Part shown: positions 48,207 through 60,058 of the stretch, in pieces
How the letters are laid out: each line of letters opens with the position of its first letter
Position numbering within the stretch: the stretch's first letter is position 1
From: Dacryopinax spathularia
Taxonomy: Eukaryota; Basidiomycota; Dacrymycetes; Dacrymycetales; Dacrymycetaceae
Assembly (NCBI GenBank): GCA_037974965.1
Contig: JBBPFI010000016.1
Location: 62,001 to 126,000, forward strand
DNA length: 64,000 nucleotides
Direction: 5' to 3'
Notes under the pieces: model-generated
Seen by the model: the letters and a program-made list of their open reading frames with translations, nothing else
Database searches by the model: none
What the model was told of the DNA's origin: nothing
Program-made: the position numbers and the translations under genes

Positions 48207-49590
48207 GCGGCGTGAAAGGCGCGACGTCGAGTGAGTGAGGCTAAGTTGACTGAGACGCGATCGAGAAAAGCGAGGACAGAGAGTAGAAAACGAGGGGCTT
48301 GGAGGCTCTGATCAACAGGGCGACGAATGCATGAGAAGACGCGCGAACGTTGGTTATATACGTAGTGTAGGCGCCTAGACAAGAGTACAGTCGTCGTCAC
48401 TAAGGGGGTGCTAACGACGGACGGCGTCACCAGCGTCCTAATAAGCAATGAGTGCTGGCCAAGGAGACCCGCCTGCAGGCAGACATGACACAACTCGAGT
48501 TTTCTCCTGCAGGAAGGACGCACACAAAGGCAATCATATCTTGAGCAGGTAGGCCAGAGGAGGGATGCCGATGGTGCTGCTCTCCGGATCTCCCATTGCG
48601 CCGCCGAACATATCGTCAAGCAAGACTGAGAGGCGCCGTTCGAGGCGCCGGCGTCGCTAGGTAGGACGTCTTCGTTGCGATTGTCACCTCGCAGCGTTTC
48701 AGCAGGCTAAGAAAAGGAGATGGCAGCACTGAAAAATCGCTTTATCCAGCATATGACGACACAGGTTTCATCCCTTGCGTTGCGGAGCACTCCGCCAGCA
48801 AAGAGCATAATGGGCAGCCTCAATGAACCGGAGCCATAGTTGCGAAAGAGACCTAGCAACCCGCCCAGATCCGGAGATACGCGGAGCAGAGGAGCCAGGA
48901 TGCTTCAAGCAAGTAGCACTTCCACTTGTACGCCGTATCCAGAGCTTTTCAACTCTGCGAGAGGGATGTACTGTGGTCATCAGTTGAAGAGGTACGGCGA
49001 AGAAGGTCAGGGTATCACACCCCGGAACCTAAGCAAGGAAGAGAAGCGGCCGACGGTGACTTTGCCTCCGTGCTTCTTTTGATCCGTTCGGACCTGTAGA
49101 CTTCTCGGCCCAATTTAGAATTATATGCTTCCTTTCATATTGCTCCCGTTGCGCGCGATGACCCGCCCTCTTTGCGCCACATACTGAATCCGAGGGAATG
49201 TCAACCAGCTGCCAGACCTTCCCGATTTTTCTTTGGGCAAGGAATGTGGACCACGGAGTTACTGCGGGTGAACGAGCCCGATCGCCTGTCATCACGGGTC
49301 ACCCAGGCACCGACGCGCCGGCATCCTACCCTTTGCCCGCCGACCCACAACACCTGCCCAGACATTGCTGATCTCGCAGCCACCCAGCCGAGAAAAATCG
49401 GACATGTCCGCGAAGAGATTGGGCGAGCCATCAAAGTGCCACAGGGTAAGGTATACATTGGTATAGTCTTGGAGGGCAGGACACAGGAGAGAGACTATAT
49501 CGTGGGGTCACACCTAATGCCTGGCAAGGGTATCAGATAAGACGAGGCCAGGGAGTGTTCTTCGAAACGGAGGTGGACACATGAACAGCT
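48207..49590. other. Long intergenic region between the two WOPR genes
   Basis: A 1.38-kb stretch upstream of WOPR 1 with no supported gene. CGTATATAAC on the minus strand at 48353-48362 is a probable TATA element. Long upstream regions are usual for Wor1-type regulators, which control themselves, but no WOPR-binding site can be named with confidence. Confidence 0.5.
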
Positions 49591-51260
49591 CTACTGCCTG
49601 AACCACGTGGAAGTCGAACCAGACGGATGCATCTGACCTGAGTCGCTTGTCCAATGCACGGTATAAGTTTGGTCCGGCGAGGTTTGGGCGTCCGATCCCC
49701 GGAGCCTGGCATGCGCGTCGTTGATCCCTGGCGCATAGTATTCCTGACTTGCAAGGTTAGCGGACTGTAGAGCCGAAGCCGGCTGCGGGCCTGGTTCGGA
49801 CAGTGATCGGTAGACGTGTTGATGTACGTCTTGATAGAGGTTCAAACCAAGTCCCTCGAGTTGACGCACCGAGCTTGTGCTATGACTTGGCCACGCACCA
49901 GCGGTCACGGTCGAGGCGCTCACTTCGGAAGTCGGCGTGACTGGATAAGGGAGAGAACCCTCAGAGGACGAAGTGTGTCCGGTCGAAGGACGACCTGCAT
50001 AATAATGGCTGAACGAGGTTGCAGTATGTTGACTTTGCTCGACGGGAGACATATTGATCTGGGCCCCTGTATACGTGACAGGGGGGGCTGGGGATGTCGG
50101 GACAGTAGTGAAGGAGGGTTGCGAGGCGGCATGGGCGGCAGTGTAGTGGAAGGCAGTGGGTACACTCTGTGGCTGCATCCATGGCTGACGCACAGTTGCT
50201 TGACTGGATAGACTGGAACGAGACTGCTCTGGTCGAAGGTAGGGTGCAGAGGACGGCCGCAGCGATGTCTGAGAGAAGCTTGGGCCGGCATCATATGATG
50301 ATGCTACAATCTGCCCCTCGAGGGACTGCCCGACCACGGGAGTCTGGACGATGGGAGTCGGCGGGGGTTCCAGGCTCAGTCTACCAAGGCTGGGTCGCGG
50401 ACTACGTCCAGCGGTCGGCTCAGGCCGTACGATGTCCAGAGCGCATATTCTACAGGGACGCCCTGTTTCACCACTGAGGGCAATGTGAGAGAGCCGTAAC
50501 TAGATAAGCACCCAAAGACGTACCCGTAATGAGGGAGATCTTGCTCTGTGTCACCTAACCGCCTCGTCTTGATCGGCACAAAACGCAGCGGCGTATAAAC
50601 AAGCCCCTCTCTGGATGGCTCCACGTTCCTCAGCCGTGGATGGAGGTGGATGGGGACGAGGGAGCCATTCAGAACGTCCCTTGTCGTGTAATAGGACACG
50701 ATGTGATAGCGGTCTGCTGGACCCGTATGTATGGTGATGGTCTAGAGAGAGGTGTTCAATGCCGCTGGAGCTCACCTTGTACATTACTCTTACCTTCTCC
50801 AACATCAGGTCAATGTGGAATATATTCTTGTCTCGCCAGGAGCCAGCTATGCAGTCAAGGAGGGAGTTGACGTCTTCAGGGGATAATCGTCGGCCTGAAC
50901 GTGTGTAGAGCGCGTCCGGGACTTCTGCTTGTGTTCGTGGTTCGTCCTCTCTCTGCGCATACAACTATTTACAGAGTGAGTCGAATTCCTACCAGTGAGT
51001 TGATTCCCAACCAAGTAGTTATGCTTGATTCTTGAATCTGTCCATCGATAGGAGTCCGTCCAGCGTTTGATGCCTGAATCAATCTCGTGAAAGACGAAAA
51101 GTCGTCCGCTTCGCAAGAGGTCCGTCGACTCGTCTCGTGTAAGGCGGCGATCGACGAGGTCGATTATTCCTTCTCTTATGGCCTGAACTGCTACTAGAGC
51201 GTCGCGGGTGTCGTGTGCCCAGACGCCTTCAAGCGGTCGAAAGCGAAGTCGGGATGGCAT
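49591..51260 (-). CDS. WOPR-domain transcription factor 2 (Gti1/Pac2 family)
   Basis: Second WOPR protein. The first WOPR half starts close to the N-terminus: EGVWAHDTRDALVAVQAIRE, LTRDESTDLLRSGRLFVFHE, and GIKRWTDSYRWTDSRIKHNYL. The second half is YHIVSYYTTRDVLNGSLV. The loop between the halves differs in sequence and length from WOPR 1. After DLPHYG an intron (GTACGT…CCTCAG) leads to a proline/serine-rich tail of about 300 residues ending STSTWFRQ. The tail frame is continuous only if this intron is used; the unspliced frame stops early. The ATG at 51260 is the only one before the domain. The two WOPR domains are clearly diverged, so the duplication, if local, is old. Confidence 0.92.
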
Positions 51261-52028
51261 GCAGTTATTGAAACCGCAGAAAGCGTATGAGGGAAAGACG
51301 TAGAGAGGTAGAGGTAGTCGGCTTAGCAGTACCTGAGTTCAGACTTCAGGTTGTGGGCTGCTGGTCCAGGTTTCTCAGCGTTGGTTAGACAAGTCTTTTC
51401 ACGGGTTTACGGTCGAATCTTGTAAGGATCTCCGATCGGGCCCCTCCCAGGTGCGGGGGGCGTCCTGGGGCTGCTTGCCCATCAATGAACTGACAGCGTT
51501 CGGGGTCCTTCACCCATTGATACATCCTTCTCAGCGGCGCACGCTGAGAAGGTCTGGGAAGCGAGTAGTACTGGTCTTGGGAGACCCTGCTCGCGGGGGA
51601 TATCCCTCAGTAGGCCGATTTTGAAAACGGGCGCTCGTGCCTGCCCTATGGCATGGGATGGAAGCCTTAAGATTTAGGCTCAGACGCATGGCTTCAGCGA
51701 CCGAGGCCGGCGGCAGCCCCTCCGGCGGGCTAGCCGAAGCGAATAGGAGGAGAGAGAACAAAGAAAGGGTATCGTGGGAGGCGGCGTCGAAGCTGATGTC
51801 GGTGGATGTGGCGTTCACTGGCGGACGAAAGGGCGGTGGCGGAGTCGCGAGAAAATGCCTCCGGGGCCAGAGCGGTGTTGCGTGGTCACGAAACACCCGG
51901 CAATCCCCGTCCGGGGCTATGCGGTCACAGTCTCACGTTCAACATTGACGAGGCTTCGTACTGCATCCCTAGCCCTATCACTACTGAACACCCACGCACA
52001 TATCCTTCCTTCCTTCTACTTTTGACTT
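51261..52028. other. Divergent intergenic region
   Basis: About 770 bases between WOPR 2 (-) and the F-BAR gene (+). No gene is supported; the frames at 51531-51948 overlap each other without domains. A GT microsatellite follows at 52029. Confidence 0.5.
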
Positions 52029-52047
52029 GTGTGTGTGTGTGTGTGTG
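52029..52047 (+). repeat. (GT)9 microsatellite in the F-BAR 5' leader
   Basis: Nine GT dinucleotides end 23 bases before the ATG of the F-BAR gene, so they are probably transcribed. Length is likely to vary between strains. Confidence 0.9.
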
Positions 52048-52069
52048 CAAGGTTTCGCCTCGGTAGAAG

Positions 52070-55000
52070 ATGATCCCCCAACGACGCCCCTCGTCGGCAA
52101 CTTCTTTATCCCAATTCGCCCATCAGCAAGACCCACCGGCCGATCCATCGGGGCTCGACTTCTGCAATGCCTTCTGGGGACCAGGCGATGCAGGCTACGA
52201 GGTCCTGTTGGCCCGCATGCGTGGCGCAATGCGCACGATGGAGGAGCTTCGTGCCTTTTGGAAGGAGAGAGCGGCAATTGAGAATGAGTACGCGGGAAAG
52301 TTAGCTAAACTGGCAAGGCTACCGTTGGGCAAGGATGAGATCGGGTTCGTCCAACACTTGCTATCCCGCCGGAATTCGGCGCTAACCTAATGATGGTGGC
52401 GTGTAGCGAGCTCCGAAACTCTCTTGACACCCTCAAGCTAGAAACGGAGAAACAGGCGGTTGCGCATCAGGAATTGGCTGGTAAGATGCGGCAAGAGCTG
52501 GAGCTCCCCGTCGCATCCTTCATCACCCGCCAAGTGTCGCATAAGAAGACGGTGCGTGGGAGATCAGACCATCTTGTAGCTTCTCACTGAGGCTTTGAGA
52601 CAGATTCAAGCTACTGTCGAGAAGGCGTTCAAAAATAAACAAGCGCAGGAAGGCCACGTGCAAAAAGCTCGCGAGCGGTACGAGTCCGACTGCCTGAGGA
52701 TCAACTCTGCGATCGCACAGCAGACGCTGGTGCAAGGCAAGGAGCTGGAGAAGGTTCGGCAGAAGCTCGAGAAGGCGCAGGCTACGATTGGCATTAATGA
52801 GAAGGACTACGCCAACTTCACTCGCGCTCTGGCCGAGACGACAAAGAAGTGGGAGCAGCAGTGGAAGGACTTCTGCGATACCTGCCAAGATCTCGAGGAT
52901 GATCGGATCGAATTCATGAAGGACAACGTGTGGAGCTATGCGAATGCAGTCAGCAGCGTATGCGTGAGCGATGACGAGGTGCGCCTTCCCCCCTTTCGGC
53001 GCCTATATGCGTGTCCCTGACGCACACCGTAGTCATGCGAACACATCCGCGTGGCTCTGGAGCAGCTGGAGGTGGACCGCGACCTGGAAAACTTTATCAA
53101 CTCCTACAGTACGGGCTCGATCATCCCCGATCCGCCAAGGTTCATCGATTTCCGCGCTGGCGCCCCTGGAGATACTGGAAGTCGGCGTGGCAGGCAAGCC
53201 CGATTCATGCGGGAGAGCAAGAAGGTTGGGGGCCCACCCTACGGTGTCAAGTCAGCAGATGACTACGAGTATGACGAAAAGGTGCAATACGCCTCCAGCA
53301 GGGCTGCAACGCCGGTCGACTCACACCCGCCTCTACCCAATCAGCAAGCTCCTCCTTTCTCTCAGCCGCCGCCGCCGGCCCAGGCGCCATACCATGGACA
53401 GCCCCCGAACCAAGCACCGTACCCCGGACAGGGCTCTCGTACCGTGCCGCTCGAACCAGTCATGCTCACTGTTGCTGGTACAGCATATGCTGTCGACCCA
53501 AATGCGGATCCGCAGCGCGCACAGCACCCGAGTCGACAACCTTCCGTTTCTGGCTCGGTGGGCACCGCCTCGTCTACGGCCCTGGCTACTCCTGGCGCGA
53601 GCGATGATCCCCTCGCGCAAGCTATGCAGCAGCTGCGCCAGGACAGCGTTCGTAGGAAGGATACGATCAACAGTGTGAAGTCCCCCGCCTCCGCCACTTC
53701 CGTCTACTCTAACGCCACCTCCGGCGGTTCTCAACCGAGCAAGGCACCGCCCCAACCTCCTCAGCCAATCAACTATGATGCTATCTCCGCCTCTGTGGTC
53801 GGTGGTCCGCCGCCCGGTGCGGCACCCGCCGCTTCGCCGCCGAACGGTGTGCCAGTAGCCAAATTTATGCAGGAGCCTGCTCGTCCCGGTGCTGATATGC
53901 CAGTCGAAGACGTCCTGCGGAACTATCAACAGTCCTTCCCCGGCGAGCACAAGCATCCAAGCAGACCAGCGAGCAGCATGAGCCGCCACAGTACGCAGCA
54001 CACGCAACAGCAACAGCAAGCGCCATCCGTAAACCACAGCCAGAATCAAAACCTTCAGCGGCCAGTCAGCCCCGCCCGAGAAGGGTTTGCCGGTATCGGC
54101 TCTCAAGGCCGTTCCCCCAGCCCGTCCTTCCAGCAGAACCCGCAGCGCGCGGCCAGCCCGTACCATAGGGCTGTTTCGCCCGGGCAGCATATGCCGCGCA
54201 CGGAGAGTCCAGCTGCTATGAGCGGACGGGCGATCTCGCCCCACCCTCCCACTGCTGCTGCTGGAAGACCTGTTACCCCTGCAGGAGCGTATGGGATCGA
54301 GCTGGATCCGTCTGGTAAAGTGGCTCGTGATACTGTCGCTGAAGAGTACGAGCGGAAGCGCCGTGAAGAGGAAGAACGACGTCGCCGGGAAGAAGAAGAG
54401 AGGCTGCGTAGGCAGCGCGAGGAAGAGGAACGGATCCGACGTGCGCAGGAGGAAGAAGAGCGCCGCCGGCGCGAGGAGGAGCTGCGGCAGCAACAACTTG
54501 CTGAGCAGGCTAGGCTCCAGCAACAGCGTCAGCAGACGCTGTACAACCAACCGCCTGCCCAACCTCCGTACAGCAACTATCCGCCCGGTCCACCCGGCCA
54601 AGCGCCGTACCAGGCCGGTCCACCGCCTACGCAAGGTTACGCACCCCCTCCCGACCCTCGTTCTGTTCCTCCTGCAGCTTATCAGGCCCCTCCTCCCACT
54701 CAACCCGCATACGGCGCACCACCTCAACAACCCACCTATGCCCAACCTCCTCCTACACATTACGGCCCACCGCCCCGGACGCAGAGCTACGACAACTACT
54801 ACCAGCCCCAGCCGCCTCCCGTTCAACCCGTCCAGGCTCCAGCTCCGGCTCCGGCTCCGACGCAGCAGATGATCCAGCAACAAGGTGGTGGGCAGGTCCC
54901 CCTGCAGGACTTGGGTCTTCCTCCCCCTGGGTCTGGGAACGTCCCGCCTACTGGACAATGGACGAGCACCGGGGAAGGGATCCTCTTCTACGGTATGCAC

Positions 55001-55228
55001 TCTCCACTACTTTTTCTCCATTGAGCAGGTATACTGATATTGGTGACAGTGAAAGCGCTCTACGACTACCAAGCGACGATCGACGAAGAGTTCGACTTCC
55101 AAACGGGGGATATTATAGCAGTTACCGCTACGCCGGAAGACGGCTGGTGGAGCGGAGAGTTGCTGGACGAGAACAGGCGGCAAAAGGGGAAACATATCTT
55201 CCCTAGCAACTTTGTTTGCTTGTTCTGA
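52070..55228 (+). CDS. F-BAR and SH3 cytokinesis protein (Imp2/Cdc15/Hof1 type)
   Basis: Membrane-binding scaffold of the contractile ring and septum. The F-BAR domain spans residues of about 25-310: LDFCNAFWGPGDAGYEVLLA, MEELRAFWKERAAIENEYAG, and helices through KDYANFTRALAETTKKWEQQ. A region of about 450 residues is disordered and rich in Pro, Gln and Ser. Next is a run of about 60 residues almost only of Glu and Arg (EEYERKRREEEERRRREEEE onward), likely a single stable helix. A Pro/Tyr/Gln-rich stretch follows. The C-terminal SH3 reads VKALYDYQATIDEEFDFQTG, then DGWWSGEL, then IFPSNFVCLF at the extreme end. Domain order matches Imp2/Cdc15. Five introns are placed in the F-BAR half and one directly before SH3. 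Confidence 0.93.
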
Positions 55229-55577
55229 GAGCTTGAAAGGCGGAGACCGAGGATCGCGGGCGGTCCTGGATGGGTGTGGGAGGGTGTAATACGCGATGCG
55301 TGGAGGTAAGGAGTGTATATCCGGATACGGTGCCTTCTAGTAGCTCTTTTGGCCTGCATATATCTATGAATGCATTGGGTTCATACTGCTTTCCTCCATC
55401 TGCTGCCACAGCCCGAGCGCACCGAAGGGCAAAGAGAGATAAATTGAGGGAGCGGAATAGCTTCGGCTCCGAGTGCTAGCTTTTTTAAGCGAGGTCCCTA
55501 GCAGCCTTGCGGTCCAGGACTCACTCGTCGCCGTCTCATCTCCCTCCTCGTCCTCATCCCCCGGCGTTGTAGCCAGC
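55229..55577. other. Intergenic region, F-BAR 3' to mitochondrial-protein 5'
   Basis: A 349-base spacer. The next gene's reading frame is open upstream to a non-ATG codon at 55473, but the ATG at 55578 starts a typical presequence. Nothing else is seen. Confidence 0.5.
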
Positions 55578-57047
55578 ATGGCACTCCAGCCTTTCAGAAG
55601 TAGCACGAGCTGCTTAGTCCGGGCAGCCTTAACGGACTGCGCGCATCAGCCTACACTTCCCATCGGCACCGGTCTGCGCCTTCGTCCTCTCCCTCTTCCT
55701 CCCGCCCAACAAGCAACCCAGATCCAGATCCGACACGCCTCCGCTTGGATCAAGCGAGGCAACCAACGAAAGGGTGGTTCGGCCCGGAATCCTGAGCCGA
55801 GCTTGTGGACGGGCCTCAGGCAGAGGGGGGAAGGCCCGAGTAGACATATGAGGGCTGTTATGGAGGAGGAGGAGGAGGAGGAGGATGGGGGGAGGTTTGG
55901 GAGCGAGGAGGAGGACGAGTTTGACGAGGATGAAGAGGAGTACGAGTTTGGCGAGAGTGAGGAGGAAGGTAAGAAGGGCGAAGCTGCTGCTGAGGGTGCA
56001 GAGGGCGAGGGAAAGGAGGGAGGGGGAGAGAACGGAGAGGGATTCCTCAAGAAAGTTAATCCCAAGGGGAAGAAGTCTGACACCCAGTTGCTCACGCTCT
56101 TCACGCCCGACGAGCTCGAACAAGAACGCTATGCCCTGCTCAACTGTTATGGTGATCGTTGGACGCCGTATATCTCCGAGAAGCCGGCACGCCTCAGCCC
56201 GAAGGTCGATAGGAGGTTTACCTACCAGAGACAGCGGTTCCCGAATAATAAGGATGGGCTGGACATGCTCACGGAGGTTATTGGCGAGAAGCGGAAGTGG
56301 GGAATGAGGATGGTGGAGTTTGACTGGCGAGTTCTGATGTGTACGTTTTCCCCTTTCTACCTATGACCGCTCGTCTCTACCGTGCCTGGCTAGCATTCTG
56401 TGGTCATTATGCTGACAATCCCTCCAGTCAACCACAACACCGGCCATCAGAAATGGTCAAAGTTCTTCATTTACTTGCATCGCGAGCGCCGCCGGATCAT
56501 CGGCTGGCCGGACGATTGCCCCATCGTCGGCCTTCCGAAGGGGAAGATGCCCTGGCGGCCTCAGAAGTCTGCCGAGATCCTGCTTGCTATGTGGCATGGG
56601 CAGGTGCGGCTCGTATATTGGCATGAGGGTGCGTCTCGATCTTCCATTATGGGTTATGTGCAGTTTGGCTAGGAGCCGAAGGCTGATGATCATTGAACAG
56701 CGGAAATGCAGTCCAAGTTCCCCCCTCTGCTCATCACCGCCTCCGAGCGCTCCTTCCAGAACTTCGAGGCCAAAATCAAGAAACAACTGCGCGAAGAAGC
56801 GGAAGAGATCGCCAAAGCCGAACGCAAGCGACTCAAAGCGCTTCGTCTGGAAGAAGAGGCCCGACAGCGTCGCGAGGCCCACGAGCAGCAGAGACTGGCC
56901 AGGCTGAAGAGGGACGGACCGAGGCCGAGGATCGATTATGGCGCTATTGCGAGGGGGCTCAGTTTCCCCGCGGCGGGGATCGAGGAGGAGAAGATGGAGG
57001 TGCCGGGACCGGACACGATCGAGATTGAGCGGCCGAAGAATTGGTAA
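55578..57047 (+). CDS. Probable mitochondrial protein of unknown function, acidic N-terminal region
   Basis: The ATG at 55578 gives a basic, Leu/Arg-rich leader (MALQPFRSSTSCLVRAAL…IQIRHASAWIKRG) like a mitochondrial presequence. Residues about 95-155 are a dense run of Glu/Asp. The conserved-looking core follows: LLTLFTPDELEQERYALLNC, RWTPYISEKPARLSPKVDRR, NHNTGHQKWSKFFIYLHRER, RIIGWPDDCP and LLAMWHGQVRLVYWH. A coiled coil (about 60 residues, Lys/Glu/Arg) and a short tail ending EIERPKNW complete it. Two introns are placed. I do not recognise the family. The core with many aromatic and basic residues could bind RNA or ribosome, but this is a guess. Confidence 0.78.
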
Positions 57048-57569
57048 TTCAGGTCCGACTCTTCTGTCTTCCTCTGTCTGTTCCGTCTCAGTGTTCTTAT
57101 TGGCGATCTCTCCTCATTACTAGTACTACTACTATTATGGGTCTACAACGTACTGCATCCTAATCTCTTCCAAAGGGAGCTGTAAGAAGCAGCCGTAGTA
57201 AGACCTGCAGACGTGAAGTTCTGCGCCTCATCGTGCGACGGGCGCTCATCCACCGGCCGGCGATATCCCACGCCGGTCTTCTTCGACCCTGAGCTGATGC
57301 TTCTGAGGGGCTTTCATCAATAACGGGCAAGACAGGCGGCGTCTGCTCTCATCTTTCGCCAGAGTAGGCCTGCGGTGACGGCGTGGACTTGGACTTGGAC
57401 TTGGACTTGGACACGGGGGTTGACGGATGCGGTCTTAGTCAACTATCGTCCCCGTTGGACACGTGAGGGTAGAGGTCGACCGTCTTATACCACCACTCCT
57501 GGTCCACTCCAGACCATCTTGGAGCATATACCTCAGTCATCCTCTATATCCCTCACAAGCAAACTAACA
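57048..57569. other. Intergenic region upstream of the P450 gene
   Basis: A 522-base spacer. It contains a 6-bp repeat, GGACTT, repeated four times from 57385 to 57408. The P450 frame runs open through this repeat to a GTG at 57375, but the first ATG is at 57570. Confidence 0.5.
57385..57413. repeat. Hexanucleotide repeat (GGACTT), 4 copies plus partial
   Basis: Four perfect GGACTT copies plus a partial fifth (GGAC) lie about 160 bases upstream of the P450 ATG. They are probably in its promoter or leader. Confidence 0.85.
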
Positions 57570-59509
57570 ATGACCCCCCTCATCCTCGTCCTCTCTCTCG
57601 CCTTAAGCATCCCACTCGAACCCACGCTCCTCCCGCCCCTCACCCCGCACATCCCTCAAGCAGCCCTCCTCCCCCACCCCATCCGCCTCCTCCTCCTCTC
57701 CCTCGCACTATACCTCCCTCTTTCCTACGCATATGACTTCTACCGCCGTCCCGCCAACCCGAAGGGCTACAAGATTGTCCGGTATAGCGATCTTTCTGGC
57801 CCGAAGGCGACGAGTCTTTTGTGGGGGTTGGAAAAGGCGTTGTATGATGATTCCCCGCCTGGCCGGCTGCTGGAGGAATGGTCAGCGAAGTACGGAGGGG
57901 TGTATCGGTTTCGCGGTGTTCTAGGCGTGCGTTCTCCTCTTCGCCCTCTTCTCTCCTCTTGCTATATGCTGACACCTGACCGCAGGCAAAGAACATCACC
58001 CTCACCCTCCCCACCGCCCTCCACCACGTCCTCACCACCGCCGTCTACACCTACCCAAAGCCCCTCGGAGGCCGTTTATGGCTCGGCACCCTCCTAGGGG
58101 AAGGCGTCCTAGTCTCCGAAGGCCCCCGGCACGCCCGACAGCGAAAACAGCTCGCCCGGGCCTTCACGCCCCAAGCGCTAAGGGGGCAACATGAGGTCTT
58201 CGAGCGCCTCACCGCCCAAGTGGTCGATGCCTGGCGCGCTCTCCTCTCTCGCTCTGAGGCAGTGGGGAGAGGGGAAGAGACGATCGACGTGCAATACTGG
58301 TCGAACCGGCTTTCTTTGGACGCTATAGGCCTAGCGGGGTTCGCGTACTCCTTTGGGTCTGTGGACCAGGCTAGCGATGAAGCCGTGGAGGGAGTGGGCA
58401 GTGGGGGGGAGAAGCAACAACATCCGCTGGCGAGGACGTTCGATAAGCTTACGGACTCGAGTGGGACATATGCGGCTTTTGTGTTGAGGGCGCTATTGTT
58501 CGTTTGGCCCGGGGTAGTGAAGATGCCCAGTCAGAGGATGAAGAGTATCGGTGCGCTACCTTCCACATTCCTTTACCTAACTGCTCCGCTGTGGGATTGC
58601 GCGAGAGGCGTGTCTGACTTTTGTGAGCAGGTGAAGTGCGCAAGTCGTTGGGTGCGGAAGTTAAGCGCGTAAGGCAGGAGTCGGGCACGTTGGAGGGGAA
58701 GACTGTTATTGGTATACTCGAAAAGCAGGCAGCGGACGAAGGGAGCGGGATCGACGACGAGGAGATCGAGGCTCAGGTATGTCCGCCCTTCCATCCCCTG
58801 TCTATACCTCGATCCTTTCTGCGGTACAGTAGGCTGACGTATCGCTTGGTAGATCATGACACTCGTCTTTGCGGGGTACGAAACAACTTCCACTGCCATC
58901 GCCTGGGCGCTGTACGAGCTCGCCCTCCACCCCACGACCCAATCCGCCCTACGCACCCAACTCCGCTCGTCCCCAGCGGGCGAAACGCCTCCATTCCTAG
59001 AAGCGGTCATCCGCGAGACTCTCCGGCTGCACCCACCGGTGCTGGACTTGCATAGACAGGCTGAGAAGGACGATCTGGTCCCTCTAGGGGACGGAAGGGC
59101 TCTGTGGGTCGAGAAGGGCACTGTGGTCTATGTGCCTCTGAACGTCCTAGGCAACCAGGGGAAAGAAGGTCCCTGGAACCCCGCTCAGTGGCTCAAGCCC
59201 TCCCCCTCCTCCACCGCCGACAACCCTCCCCCAACCCCCACGCCGGGCGAAGCAGCAGCCAAACCAAGCTCGACAGCACAGACACGCGACACCCTCTGGG
59301 CATTCTCTGACGGCCCGCGCGTCTGTATCGGCCGCGCGTTTGCGCTGAGCGAGATCCGGACTGTCCTCTCCGCCCTTGTGAGGGAGTTTGAGTTCCGCCC
59401 GGATGCGGGGTTGGAGGTGGAGCCGTTTTATAGTTTTGTGGTGAGGCCGAGGGTGAGGGGGGAGAGAGGGAGTCGGTTGCCTTTGGTTGTTAGGCGGGCT
59501 GGGGCTTAG
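57570..59509 (+). CDS. Cytochrome P450 monooxygenase
   Basis: Haem mono-oxygenase, 574 residues, from four exons (57570-57926, 57986-58550, 58631-58776, 58853-59509). Two hydrophobic stretches at the N-terminus (MTPLILVLSLALSIPL and PIRLLLLSLALYLPLSYAY) anchor it in the ER. Helix C has HARQRKQLARAFTP. The I-helix oxygen-binding motif is FAGYETTSTAIAW. The K-helix ExxR is in RETLRLHPPV. The haem loop is FSDGPRVCIGRAFAL, with the cysteine ligand present. All four key motifs are intact, so the enzyme should be active. It resembles the large fungal CYP families acting on aromatic or long-chain substrates; neither family number nor substrate can be told. No biosynthetic cluster surrounds it. Confidence 0.96.
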
Positions 59510-59884
59510 TTAGGTGGTGGAGCGGTATTGGAAAGAAGCCTTGGGGAGGGAGGGGGAATGGGGAACTGGAACTGGGGGTTATTCCTGGGTTTTATGTTTT
59601 GGAGGTTGTCGCAATTCAGCGCTTCTGATGCGCATTGGTCGTCGTCGGGCGAGATACTGTTGCGTAGGGGGAAGGCAAAGACTCTTGCACGCATTCCAAT
59701 CGGCCGTCGACTGTGTCCCATAGCTACAGTGTGCTGGGGCTCTCAGCAATCCTGGGAGAAAAGTCAATAAACAAGTTGAAGATGTGGGATAAGATACCAG
59801 GACATCTACAGCAGAAGTGAAGCGAAACGGCGACCTTGGTCGAGAATTGGTCGAACGGCAGACGCGAGTCAAGAGATATATGTC
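59510..59884. other. Intergenic region downstream of the P450 gene
   Basis: 3' UTR of the P450 gene and spacer before the tRNA-like cluster. No frame or RNA gene is supported. Confidence 0.5.
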
Positions 59885-60058
59885 TGCAGACAAAGCATCG
59901 ACGCCTGCTTGGCGCAGCGGTATTGGAATGGGGAAATGCAGCCCGTCCCCCGGGTGATTGCTGGTACCGTTACGCGAGGTTGTGTGTTCGACTCTCGTCG
60001 CGGGCAACTTCCGCGAATAAACCAGTTCGGCTGGTTTCACGTTTTGCACTTTTCTCGT
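59885..60058 (+). repeat. tRNA-like/double-hairpin element, copy 1
   Basis: The first 104 bases (59903-60006) resemble a tRNA gene. They have an A-box-like TTGGCGCAGCGG and a B-box GTTCGACTC. The 5' GCCTGC pairs with 3' GCGGGC, with a discriminator A. The middle does not fold into D and anticodon arms, and no anticodon can be assigned. Attached are two hairpins: CGCGG-N7-CCGCG (59999-60015) and AACCAG-N5-CTGGTT (60020-60036). Then come TCACGTTTTG and a T-run usable as a Pol III stop. The same 170-base unit lies inverted at 61724-61884. Confidence 0.8.

Noticed and set aside
53333-55000. 555-codon open frame antisense to the F-BAR gene
   Set aside because: The sense strand is a convincing F-BAR/SH3 gene; its Pro/Gln/Arg-rich codons simply lack reverse-complement stops.
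57375-57569. N-terminal extension of the P450 through the GGACTT repeat
   Set aside because: It needs a GTG start and would place a Trp/Thr repeat before the membrane anchor; the ATG at 57570 gives a normal anchor.
59903-60006. Functional tRNA-Met or intron-containing tRNA
   Set aside because: Ends resemble tRNA-Met but no CAT anticodon, D-arm or anticodon stem can be formed, and the T-stem has mismatch and wobble pairs.
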